Below are positions 51,901 to 59,967 of a stretch of 64,000 nt of DNA, one piece after another. The notes below the pieces were generated by a model. It ran no database searches. It saw only the letters and a program-made list of their open reading frames with translations, and was not told where the DNA came from. The stretch is from an uncultured Steroidobacter sp. GTDB taxonomy: Bacteria; Pseudomonadota; Gammaproteobacteria; Steroidobacterales; Steroidobacteraceae. The translations under genes and the position numbers were made by a program. Positions within the stretch are counted from its first letter, which is position 1, and the number at the start of each line of letters is the position of its first letter. The DNA lies in assembly GCA_937864115.1 (NCBI GenBank), contig CALMII010000020.1, positions 298,015-362,014 of the forward strand. The letters run 5' to 3'.

Positions 51901-53813
51901 GCCTGCGTGAAGCGCGCTTCGAGCTGCGCCGGGTCGGTCTTGCCGCCGTCGCGTCGCTGCATCTCGAAGTCCTGCAGCCAGATTTCGCGGCTCGGTCCGG
52001 TCGCGTGTGGCGGTGCGATGCTGTACGGACGCTCGCTCAGCACGGTGAAGCCGAGGTTTTCCAGAATCGGCAATGCCCGCGACAGCGGGATCGGCGATGC
52101 GGTGCGCAGCAATCGCAGATGAACGGCGTTGGCCTCGCCGCGCACGAGTCGCATGACGATGCGGTCGGGATGGCGCAGCACTTCATCGATCTGCGCGACG
52201 TCGGCCACGGCGGTTTCTGCGGGTACGTCTTCCGCATAGGCGGCCGGGAAGGCACCGGCTAGCCGATCGGCGAGCGCATAGCCTTCGACTTCACCATGCG
52301 TCTGTGCCAGTGCTTCGCGCAGCCGGTCGTCCCAGGTGCGTACGGTCTCGGCGATCTGCTGTTCGAGCGCATCGACATCGATGCGCGGGCCGCCGTCGGC
52401 CGGCAGGCGCACGATCATGTGAACCCGCGCCAGTGCCGATTCGGAGAGCTGCACCTGCGACTCGATGGCGGTGGCCTTGAGGCGTTCGCGCACCAGCGCT
52501 TCGATGCGGTTGCGTACCTGCGTGTTGTAGCGGTCGCGCGGCACGAAAATCATGCCTGAGTAGAAGCGGTCGAACGTGTCGCGACGCATGAACACGCGCA
52601 CGCGGTGGCGTTCGTAGAGATTCACGATGCCGCGCACGATGCGGATCAGGTCGGCGACGCTGGCCTGGAACAGCTCGTCGCGCGGATAGGTTTCGAGCAC
52701 GTGCATGACGGCCTTGCCGTCGTGGCTCGCCGGATCGAGGCCGAAGAGGTCGACGACGCGTTCGATCTTGTGACGCAGCAGCGGAATCTCGCGCGGGCTG
52801 CGGCTGTAGACGCCGGAGGTGAACAGGCCGAGGAAGCGGCGTTCGCCCGTGACCCGTCCCGCCTTGTCGAACGTCTTGATGCCGACGTAGTCGAGGTACG
52901 TTGCGCGATGCACCGTCGAGACGGAGTTGGCCTTGGTGATGATCAGCAGGTCGGCCTCGCGCGCATGATCGCGAGCCTCGCCAGTGAGTCGCGTCGGCTC
53001 CAGGTGCTGGCCGCGTCGCTGACGCAGAATGCCGAGGCCCGATTCGGCAACCGGTACGAGCAGATCTTCCGCGCGGCCGCGCTGCAGCCGGTATTCGCGA
53101 TAGCCGAGGAAGGTGAAGTGATTCGCTTCCATCCATTCCAGCAGCGCCGCGACCTCGCGTGCCTCGTTCGCCGGTGCCGCCGTCGAACGGGCGGCGATGT
53201 CCTGCGCAATCGCAATGGCGCGCTGTTTCATGGCCGGCCAGTCCTCGACGGCGAAGCGCACGTCGTCGATCACGCGCAGGATCTTCTGTTCGAGCTGCTG
53301 CAGCCGTTGCGGATCGCCGATGTGTTCGATCTCGATGTGCTGCCAGGATTCCGCCCGGAACTTGCCGGCGGCGGCACTGCCGTCGTCGACTTCGCGCAGC
53401 CGACCCGTTGCATCGCGGCTGACGCGGATGATCGGATGCACCATCAGCTGGATGGTGAGCCCCGCCTGGCTCAGCACCATGCCGATCGAGTCGACCAGGA
53501 ACGGCATGTCTTCGACCACGACTTCCACGATGGTGTGGGTCGTCGTCCAGCCATCGCGGGCCGGATCGCAGTTGAAGACGCGGACCGCCGCCCGGCCGCG
53601 TTTGCGCGTGGCGGCGAAGCGCATCTGTCCGAGCGCGAGGGCTGCGAGGTCGGCACGCGGATACGCCGCCATGTCCTCTTCGGCGACGCCGCGGTAGTAC
53701 TGGCGGATGAAGCTGGCCGCTTCTACGCCATCGCTGCGCTTCCGTGCGCGACGTGCGGCCGCGGCGATCTGTTCGATGAGCTTCTTGCGAGCTGCAGGAA
53801 TGGTGCCGTGCAT
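48969..53813 (-). CDS. gdhB: NAD-specific glutamate dehydrogenase (large, about 180-kDa class)
   Basis: 1614 residues from the ATG at 53813; an in-frame start at 53897 is less likely. A large NAD-GDH as in Pseudomonas and Streptomyces: an N-terminal regulatory region of about 700 residues with ACT-like stretches ([26 protein letters not shown]), then the catalytic region with [44 protein letters not shown] (about 815-860), [15 protein letters not shown] and [13 protein letters not shown]. A long C-terminal helical region ([24 protein letters not shown]) completes it. It deaminates glutamate to 2-oxoglutarate, mainly in amino-acid catabolism. The length is normal. It follows the 2-oxoacid dehydrogenase operon on the same strand after 120 bp. 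Confidence 0.95.
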   Translation of the reverse strand: [1614 protein letters not shown]

Positions 53814-53933
53814 GGATGGGTACGTCTTGGGTGATGGGACGTGTGTAGGTGAGGATGGACCCGATCGCAATTCGTAGTCACCCTCGCATCCGTGCACTGG
53901 AGCTTCGGCAGATCGCCTGAAGCCGATTCGCCG

Positions 53934-55133
53934 TCATGTCTGCTGGGCAAGATCCGCGATGACCGCGCCGAGAAACCGGCAGGCTTCGCCGCCGGTAATG
54001 CAGCGATGATCGAAAGTCAGGGACAGCGGCAGGCGCGTATGGATCTCGGGAGCGGTCCTGCCCGCCACGACATCGCGTTGCAGGCGGCCGGAGCCGAGGA
54101 TCGCGACGGTCGGCGGCACCACCAGCGGCGTGGCGTAGCGGCCCGCGAGCGTGCCGAAGTTGGACAGCGTGAAGGTGTAGTCGCGCATCTGCTCCGGCGT
54201 CACCGTGCGATTGCGGGTGCGTTCCTTCAGTTCGTTGAGCGCGCTGCGCAGCTGCTCGGGCGATTGCGAGCCGACGTCACGCAGCACCGGCACGATCAGG
54301 CCTTCGCCGGTATCGACGGCGATGGCGAGATGCACCTGATCCATGATCCGTCGCGCAGGTCCGGTCGGATCGAACAGGGCGTTGAGTCCCGGTTCGGCGC
54401 GCACGCCGGCAACGATGGCGCGGATCACGCGGGCCGTGATGTCGGCGCGGCCATGCCATGCCTCGATGTCGGCGTCGTCGAAGATCGTGCACATCGCCAC
54501 CTGATCGCGCGACAGCGACATGCTGGCCGACATGGCCTTGCGCGGTCCGCGCAGACGATCCGCATCGGTGAGCCCGGCGACTGCAGGCGAGCCGCCAGCA
54601 GTGCCGCCGACGTTGGCGCGCGCCAGCACGTCGTCGACGCTGACGAGTCCATGACGTCCGGTGGCGCGACAGGTGTTCAGGTCGACGTTCAGACGCTTTG
54701 CGAGCATGCGCACGGCGGGCGCGGCCCGAACGCGTCGGCCCGTCGAACGCTGCGCGCGACGGATGATGGCGTTGTCGACGAATTCCTTGTCGCTGGCGGC
54801 CATGTGGCCGACGACCATGCCTTCGGCGGCGGAACCGCCGCCGGGCGACTGGCTGCTGGCGACGGGTTGCTGGCCGGAATCGGAAGTTGCGAGTTCGAAA
54901 TCCACCAGCGGCCTGCCGGTCTGCACGGTATCGCCGGGTTCAGCGTGCAGGCGCACGACCTTGCCTGCATAGGGGCTCGGCACTTCGACGACGGCCTTCG
55001 CGGTTTCGACGGAGAGCAGCGGCTGATCGACCAGCAGCGTGTCGCCCTCGCGAACATGCCACGACACGATCTCGGCTTCCGGCAGCCCTTCGCCGAGATC
55101 CGGCAGATTGAATGTGGTTGCCCGCATTGTCAT
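53934..55133 (-). CDS. 2-oxoacid dehydrogenase E2 (dihydrolipoyl acyltransferase)
   Basis: 399 residues. One lipoyl domain (FNLPDLGEGLPEAEIVSWHVREGD; lipoyl Lys46 in SVETAKAVVEV), a linker, a peripheral-subunit binding domain (about 125-165: RAAPAVRMLAKRLNVDLNTCRATGRHGLVSVDDV) and the acyltransferase core (LSLTFDHRCITGGEA with His376). It forms the core of a 2-oxoacid dehydrogenase complex, probably branched-chain or pyruvate type, with the two E1 subunits upstream. The start overlaps the E1beta stop by 4 bp. The linker (about 85-105: SDSGQQPVASSQSPGG) is encoded by a repeat word unit (54844-54876). No E3 gene is in the window. Confidence 0.92.
   Translation of the reverse strand: MTMRATTFNLPDLGEGLPEAEIVSWHVREGDTLLVDQPLLSVETAKAVVEVPSPYAGKVVRLHAEPGDTVQTGRPLVDFELATSDSGQQPVASSQSPGGGSAAEGMVVGHMAASDKEFVDNAIIRRAQRSTGRRVRAAPAVRMLAKRLNVDLNTCRATGRHGLVSVDDVLARANVGGTAGGSPAVAGLTDADRLRGPRKAMSASMSLSRDQVAMCTIFDDADIEAWHGRADITARVIRAIVAGVRAEPGLNALFDPTGPARRIMDQVHLAIAVDTGEGLIVPVLRDVGSQSPEQLRSALNELKERTRNRTVTPEQMRDYTFTLSNFGTLAGRYATPLVVPPTVAILGSGRLQRDVVAGRTAPEIHTRLPLSLTFDHRCITGGEACRFLGAVIADLAQQT
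54844..54876. repeat. GGCGACTGGCTG-word repeat inside the E2 linker
   Basis: GGCGACTGGCTGCTGGCGACGGGTTGCTGGCC: the same words as the foldback at 43737. In frame it encodes the flexible inter-domain linker. Confidence 0.7.
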
Positions 55134-56110
55134 TGAGACTCCAGCGTCGCCTTCACGGCATCGACGATGCGCGGAATGCTCGGAATGAATTCGTTCTCGA
55201 GACGATACAGCGGCATCACGGTGTCGTAGCCGGTGACGCGCTTGATCGGTGCCACCAGATCGAACAGGCCTTCTTCTGCCACGATGGCGGCGATCTCGGC
55301 GCCGATGGCGCAGTTGCGCGCGGCTTCGTGCACGATGACGAGCCGGCCGGTGCGCGCCACGGATTCGAGAATCGTGGCCGAATCGATCGGGCTGATCGTT
55401 GCAAGATCGATCACTTCGGCGCCGATGCCCTGCGCCGCGAGCTGCTCGGCTGCCTGCAGCACTTCGACCGTCATCGCACCCCAGGTCACGATCGTCACAT
55501 CCTCGCCTTCGCGCAGCACGTAGCAGGTATCGAGCGGCAAGGCCTCGCCGTCGTCGGCGATGTCCTGTTTGACGTAGCGATAGATGCGCGTGGGTTCGAG
55601 GAACAGCACCGGATCGGGATCGCGGATCGACGCCAGCAGCAGGCCGTAGGCGCGCGCGGGCGAAGAAGGACAGACGACGCGGATGCCCGGCACGTGCGCG
55701 ATCATGGATTCGACTGCTTCGGAATGATGTTCCGGCGCATGGATGCCGCCGCCGTGCGGCATGCGCATGACGACGGGGCAGCTCAGGCGGCCGCGGGTGC
55801 GATGCCGCATGCGGCTCATGTGATTCACGATCTGGTCGATGGCCGGATACAGAAAACCCATGAACTGGATTTCGGCAACCGGCTTCATGCCCTGCGCCGC
55901 CATGCCGACGCACATGCCGGCGATCATGTTTTCCGCGAGCGGCGTGTCCTGCACGCGCTCGGCGCCGAAACGTTCCTGCAGCCCGGCAGTGGCGCGAAAC
56001 ACGCCGCCGCTGCGGCCGACGTCCTCGCCGAGCACGACCACGCTCGGGTCATGTTCCAGCTCCCACGCCTGTGCCATCGCGATGGCTTCGATCATCGTTA
56101 TCTTGGGCAT
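55130..56110 (-). CDS. 2-oxoacid dehydrogenase E1 component, beta subunit
   Basis: 326 residues, transketolase-like. MPKITMIEAIAMAQAWELEHDPSVVVLGEDVGRSGGVFRATAGL, then DTPLAENMIAGMCVGMAAQGMKPVAEIQF, MRMPHGGGIHAPEHHSEAVES (substrate-binding histidines) and GRLVIVHEAARNCAIGAEIAA. It forms an alpha2beta2 decarboxylase with the next gene upstream and hands acyl groups to E2. It lies 12 bp after the E1alpha gene and overlaps E2 by 4 bp. Substrate (branched-chain 2-oxoacids or pyruvate) cannot be fixed from motifs. Confidence 0.93.
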   Translation of the reverse strand: MPKITMIEAIAMAQAWELEHDPSVVVLGEDVGRSGGVFRATAGLQERFGAERVQDTPLAENMIAGMCVGMAAQGMKPVAEIQFMGFLYPAIDQIVNHMSRMRHRTRGRLSCPVVMRMPHGGGIHAPEHHSEAVESMIAHVPGIRVVCPSSPARAYGLLLASIRDPDPVLFLEPTRIYRYVKQDIADDGEALPLDTCYVLREGEDVTIVTWGAMTVEVLQAAEQLAAQGIGAEVIDLATISPIDSATILESVARTGRLVIVHEAARNCAIGAEIAAIVAEEGLFDLVAPIKRVTGYDTVMPLYRLENEFIPSIPRIVDAVKATLESQ

Positions 56111-56122
56111 GTGCGGATCGCG

Positions 56123-57208
56123 CTAGTGCGAGGGACGGCCGGTGCCGGCGTAACGGCGGGCCATGGCTTTCTGCGCTTCCAGGTAAGGCGGCGGATTGGC
56201 GTACAGGAAATCGAACATCGCATCGGTCGCCTGCTTCGGCGTCGCGAGGTATTCCTGCACCGCGGCTTCCACTTCGCGCGCGAACTCGGTCTTGAAGGCC
56301 TGCTCTCTTGCTTCGTCGAGCGCGCCGCGGGCGATGAGCAGCTTGCGCAGCCGTGCCATCGGTTCGATCTCCCAGGCGGCGGCGACTTCGGCTTCCGATC
56401 GATAGCGACTCGCGTCGTCGGCCGTCGTGTGATCGCTGAGACGGTAGCTCATGGCTTCGATCACTGTCGGGCCGCCGCCGCTGCGCGCCTTCGCCAGCGC
56501 CTGTTCGACGCCGGCGCGCACCGCGATGACATCGTTGCCGTCGACCTGGATGCCGGGAATGCCGGCGGCGATCGCCTTCTGCGCCAGCGTCTGCGCCGCC
56601 GTCTGTTCTTCGATGGGTACGGAGATCGCCCACTTGTTGTTCACGACCATGAAGACGACGGGCAGTTGTTTCGCGCCGGCCAGATTGATCGCTTCGTAGA
56701 ACGAACCCTCCGAAGTGCCGCCGTCGCCGATGTAGGCGAGAGCACAGCGCGGTTCCTTGCGGATCTTGAATGCCATTGCGGCGCCGGCGGCGTGCAGCGT
56801 CTGCGTGGCAATGGGAACGCACCAGGCGAAGTCGTGCGCGGCGCCGCCGAAGTCGTTGCCGCGTTCGTCGCCGCCCCAGTACAGCAGCACGTCCGTCATG
56901 CGTACGCCGCGCCAGAACAGCGTGCCGATTTCACGGTAGACGATCGCGAGGCAATCCTCCGGCCGCATCGCGGCGCCGACGCCGACATGCGTCGCTTCCT
57001 GGCCGAGGCAGGGCGCATAGGTGCCGAGCTTGCCCGTGCGCTGCAGATTGATCGCCTTGGTATCGAACGTCCGGGCGCGCAGCATCGCGGCGTACATTTT
57101 CAACAGTTCGTCGCTGTCGGCGGCGAACGCCGGCAGTTCGCCAGTCGTGTTGCCCTGTGCATCGAGGTGCTGAAGGTATTGAACGCGGAACTCGGCAACC
57201 GTTCTCAC
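56123..57208 (-). CDS. 2-oxoacid dehydrogenase E1 component, alpha subunit
   Basis: 361 residues from the GTG at 57208 (VRTVAEFRVQYLQHLD), which has GGGAGA about 6-11 bases upstream; an in-frame start at 57253 would add 15 residues that do not resemble the family. Marker motifs: MYAAMLRARTFDTKAINLQRTGKLGTYAPCLGQEAT, the TPP/Mg motif GDGGTSEGSFYEAINLAGAKQLPVVFMVVNN and the phosphorylation-loop-like YRLSDHTTADDASRYR. It carries the thiamine pyrophosphate site of the decarboxylase. First gene of the E1alpha-E1beta-E2 operon. It is of interest that the TPP-dependent enzyme lies in the same window as a thiamine salvage operon. Confidence 0.92.
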   Translation of the reverse strand: MRTVAEFRVQYLQHLDAQGNTTGELPAFAADSDELLKMYAAMLRARTFDTKAINLQRTGKLGTYAPCLGQEATHVGVGAAMRPEDCLAIVYREIGTLFWRGVRMTDVLLYWGGDERGNDFGGAAHDFAWCVPIATQTLHAAGAAMAFKIRKEPRCALAYIGDGGTSEGSFYEAINLAGAKQLPVVFMVVNNKWAISVPIEEQTAAQTLAQKAIAAGIPGIQVDGNDVIAVRAGVEQALAKARSGGGPTVIEAMSYRLSDHTTADDASRYRSEAEVAAAWEIEPMARLRKLLIARGALDEAREQAFKTEFAREVEAAVQEYLATPKQATDAMFDFLYANPPPYLEAQKAMARRYAGTGRPSH

Positions 57209-57301
57209 CCGGTCGTCTCCCAGACATCCGTTGCGACGCCGAAGTATAGCCAAGTCGGCTGCGGTTTGATTCGTCGTGACGCGGTCGGCGCGTGCATCGA
57301 G

Positions 57302-57775
57302 TCAGCTCATCTGCTCGGCGCGCGTCAGCAACTGTGCGATGAGTCGGTCGAGCGTCTGTCGATCCGACGCACTGAGCGTCGCAAGCAGCTTCTTCTCGTA
57401 TTCCAGCGCCAGCGGCGCGACGCGCGTGTATACAGATCGACCGCTGGCGGACAGGCGCAGCACCGAACGACGCCGGTCGCCGCGATCGTAGGTGCGCGCG
57501 AGACGTCGCGCTTTCAGCAGGCTCTGCACGGCGCGGCTCACCGCGACCTTGTCCATGGCCGTGCGTTCGGCGACCTCGACCGCCGACAGGTCGGGATAAC
57601 GGGCCAGCACGGCGAGTACGCGCCACTCGGGGATGGAAAGGTCGAATTCCCGCGCATAGGCGCGGGCGATGTTCATGCTCACGACGTTGGACAGCACCGA
57701 CAGCCGGAAGGGAATGAAGTGCTCCAGATGCAGTCTGTCGACCGGCTCTCTGCCGGTGCTTTTCTTCTTGTTCAC
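57302..57775 (-). CDS. MarR-family transcriptional regulator (GTG start)
   Basis: 157 residues from the GTG at 57775; a TTG at 57811 is also in frame but lies within a palindrome and would add repeat-free but non-family residues. MarR winged helix: IPFRLSVLSNVVSMNIARAYAREFDLSIPEWRVLAVLARYPDLSAVEVAERTAMDKVAVSRAVQSLLKARRLARTYDRGDRRRSVLRLSASG (recognition helix DKVAVSRAVQSLLKARRL, wing DRGDRRR). The divergent neighbour is hpd, so it probably controls tyrosine/phenylalanine or homogentisate catabolism, responding to an aromatic acid. A near-perfect 18-bp palindrome (57803-57820) in the intergenic space is its likely operator. It lies 93 bp upstream of the E1alpha gene on the same strand. Confidence 0.88.
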   Translation of the reverse strand: MNKKKSTGREPVDRLHLEHFIPFRLSVLSNVVSMNIARAYAREFDLSIPEWRVLAVLARYPDLSAVEVAERTAMDKVAVSRAVQSLLKARRLARTYDRGDRRRSVLRLSASGRSVYTRVAPLALEYEKKLLATLSASDRQTLDRLIAQLLTRAEQMS

Positions 57776-57802
57776 GTCCCGCTGTGCCCCGTGGATGGCG
57801 AA

Positions 57803-57820
57803 TGGTTGCAATTGTAACTA
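57803..57820. promoter_or_regulatory. Candidate MarR operator between the regulator and hpd
   Basis: TGGTTGCAATTGTAACTA: an 18-bp palindrome with mismatches only between purine/purine or pyrimidine/pyrimidine pairs (TRGTTRCAATTGYAACYA). It lies 28 bp before the regulator's GTG and 105 bp before hpd. Confidence 0.7.
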
Positions 57821-57925
57821 CTTGCTGCAATATGACCCGTGTACCGCACCTGCAATCTTCGCAGTGCGTCATCGCGGTATGCAATGACGCTGCATTGCGA
57901 CGGATCACCCGCCAGGTTCATCGTC

Positions 57926-58993
57926 ATGAGCACGCCACAGAACTCCGCGCTTTTCGACAATCCCATGGGCACCGACGGTTTCGAATTCGTCGAGTACACC
58001 GCGCCCGATCCCGAACTGCTGCGCACGCTGTTCGAGCGGCTGGGATTTCCGGCGACGGCGCGTCATCGCAGCAAGGACGTCACGCTGCACCGGCAGGGCG
58101 ACATCAACTTCATCATCAATGCGCAAGCCGGCAGCTTCGGTCAGCGCTTCGCGCAGGCGCACGGTCCTTCGGCCTGCGCGATGGCGTTTCGGGTCAAGGA
58201 TGCATCGTTCGCGTTTCGGCGCTGTGTCGAGCTGGGTGCGAAACCGGTCGAGACGCGCGTGGGTCCGATGGAACTGCAGATTCCCGCGATCGAAGGCATC
58301 GGCGGCAGTCTCATCTATCTGGTCGATCGCTACGGCGAACGCACGATCTACGACGTGGATTTCGTGCCGGTTGCCGCGGCCGCGGCGACGCCCTCGGCCG
58401 GGCTCTCGTACATCGATCACCTCACGCACAATGTGGCGCGCGGCAACATGAACAAGTGGGCCGGCTTCTACGAGCGCCTTTTCAACTTCCGCGAGATCCG
58501 CTACTTCGACATCGAAGGCAAGAAGACCGGCCTGTTCAGTCGTGCGATGACCAGTCCGTGCGGCAAGATCCGCATTCCCATCAACGAATCGCAGGACGAC
58601 AAGTCGCAGATCGAGGAATACCTGCGCGAGTACCAGGGCGAGGGCATCCAGCACATCGCGCTCGGTACCAGTGACATCTTCCGGACCGTCGATGTGCTGC
58701 GTGGTCAGGGCGTGCAGTTCCAGGACACGCCCGACACGTATTACGAGGGCGTCGAGGCGCGCGTTCCCGGCCACGGCGAAAAACTCGAGGAACTGAGCCG
58801 GCGTCGCATCCTGATCGACGGCAACCCGGCGCGGCAGGAAGGCATCCTGCTGCAGATCTTCACTCAGAATGTGATCGGACCGATTTTCTTCGAGATCATC
58901 CAGCGCAAGGGCAATGAAGGCTTCGGCGAAGGCAACTTCAAGGCGCTGTTCGAATCGATCGAGCTGGATCAGATGAGGCGCGGAGTGATCTGA
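57926..58993 (+). CDS. hpd: 4-hydroxyphenylpyruvate dioxygenase
   Basis: 355 residues from the ATG at 57926; the frame is open further upstream without family sequence. HPPD converts 4-hydroxyphenylpyruvate to homogentisate with Fe(II) and oxygen. The iron ligands match the family: His165 (SYIDHLTHNV), His243 (GIQHIALGTSD) and Glu323 (FFEIIQRKGNEGFGEGNFKALFESIE). Two vicinal-oxygen-chelate domains are present. No homogentisate dioxygenase gene is adjacent in the window. It is convergent with the SYLF gene, with no gap between the stop codons. Confidence 0.95.
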   Translation: MSTPQNSALFDNPMGTDGFEFVEYTAPDPELLRTLFERLGFPATARHRSKDVTLHRQGDINFIINAQAGSFGQRFAQAHGPSACAMAFRVKDASFAFRRCVELGAKPVETRVGPMELQIPAIEGIGGSLIYLVDRYGERTIYDVDFVPVAAAAATPSAGLSYIDHLTHNVARGNMNKWAGFYERLFNFREIRYFDIEGKKTGLFSRAMTSPCGKIRIPINESQDDKSQIEEYLREYQGEGIQHIALGTSDIFRTVDVLRGQGVQFQDTPDTYYEGVEARVPGHGEKLEELSRRRILIDGNPARQEGILLQIFTQNVIGPIFFEIIQRKGNEGFGEGNFKALFESIELDQMRRGVI

Positions 58994-59818
58994 TCACTGC
59001 GGCGGTTCCGCGCCCGGGCTGCTGTCTTCCATCGGATACGTCGTGAGCGCCCCTTCCTGCGCAGGCTGGTGCTGCGTCGTGGCGGGCGCCTGGCTGGTGC
59101 CGGCGGGCGCCTGCGTGCTTGCGACCGGCGAGCCCGCGGAACGCTCGATGGCGGCAACGAAATTCTGTGCAGCGGCGGGAGCTGCGGGCGCATCGCTGCG
59201 GATGATGTCGCTCGCGAGAATCCCTGATCGTCCGTAGAAGGCCTCGTTGGAGCGGCTGTCGATGGTCATGGCCGAGCCGTCGAGTGCGACGCCGGCAAAC
59301 AGGCCGCTGGACCGCGAATACGAATAGACCTGCGCGGTGAGTCCGATGTCGGTGGCGGCCGAACTCTGGCGTCCGACCGGGCCGGCCGCGACCGCGGCAT
59401 CCGCACCCAGCGTGATCTTGCCGCCGACGATGCCTTCGATGCTCTTGCGCGAGGTGAATACCAGCACGACGTCGGTCGACTGCACGCCCACCTGGAAACC
59501 GAAACTGCCGCCGGTGAGATTGACGAAGACGGGGTTGCTCCAGGCGCCGTTGTCGCGACGCACGACCAGCACGCCCTTGCCGCGGCGGCCGCCGATGCCA
59601 AGCCCGACCTTGATGACGTCCGGCACGACCGCGACGGCATAGGCCCGCTGCATCAGCCAGGTGGGAATGTTCTGCTCGGGCATCTTCAGCAGTTCTTCCA
59701 TCACCTGCGTGGAGGTCAGCAGCCGCGCGTCCTGGCGCTCGTCCGCGACCGACGCGGTGCTGGCGAACAGTGCCGCGGCCAGGATCATCCATCGGGCAAA
59801 GAACGTGTGCGCGCGCAT
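58994..59818 (-). CDS. Secreted SYLF-domain lipid-binding protein
   Basis: 274 residues. A signal peptide (RAHTFFARWMILAAALFASTASVADE) is followed by a SYLF (DUF500) domain: IPTWLMQRAYAVAVVPDVIKVGLGIGGRRGKGVLVVRRDNGAWSNPVFVNLTGGSFGFQVGVQSTDVVLVF (the core YAVAV...GG.G.RG.GVL..R) and ITLGADAAVAAGPVGR. The tail (about 225-274) is Ala/Pro/Gln-rich and low complexity. Eukaryotic SYLF domains bind phosphoinositides; bacterial secreted forms (Ysc84 type) are common but little known. It lies 149 bp after the kinase gene on the same strand. Confidence 0.9.
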   Translation of the reverse strand: MRAHTFFARWMILAAALFASTASVADERQDARLLTSTQVMEELLKMPEQNIPTWLMQRAYAVAVVPDVIKVGLGIGGRRGKGVLVVRRDNGAWSNPVFVNLTGGSFGFQVGVQSTDVVLVFTSRKSIEGIVGGKITLGADAAVAAGPVGRQSSAATDIGLTAQVYSYSRSSGLFAGVALDGSAMTIDSRSNEAFYGRSGILASDIIRSDAPAAPAAAQNFVAAIERSAGSPVASTQAPAGTSQAPATTQHQPAQEGALTTYPMEDSSPGAEPPQ

Positions 59819-59967
59819 TGCTTGTCGATACCTCGAAACAGAAAACCGTTGAACGCAAACGTGGACCGCACGACGGCGGTTCCAACGCAGTTGCCTGACT
59901 GCGTAAGACTCTAGCAGATCGGGATTCGTTCAGCGGCGGCGCCGGAAAATGCGCCGCGAGGGATTGT

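Noticed and set aside
55112..57817. A 901-codon open frame on the plus strand
   Set aside because: Antisense to E1beta, E1alpha and the MarR gene. Real genes with motifs explain the region.
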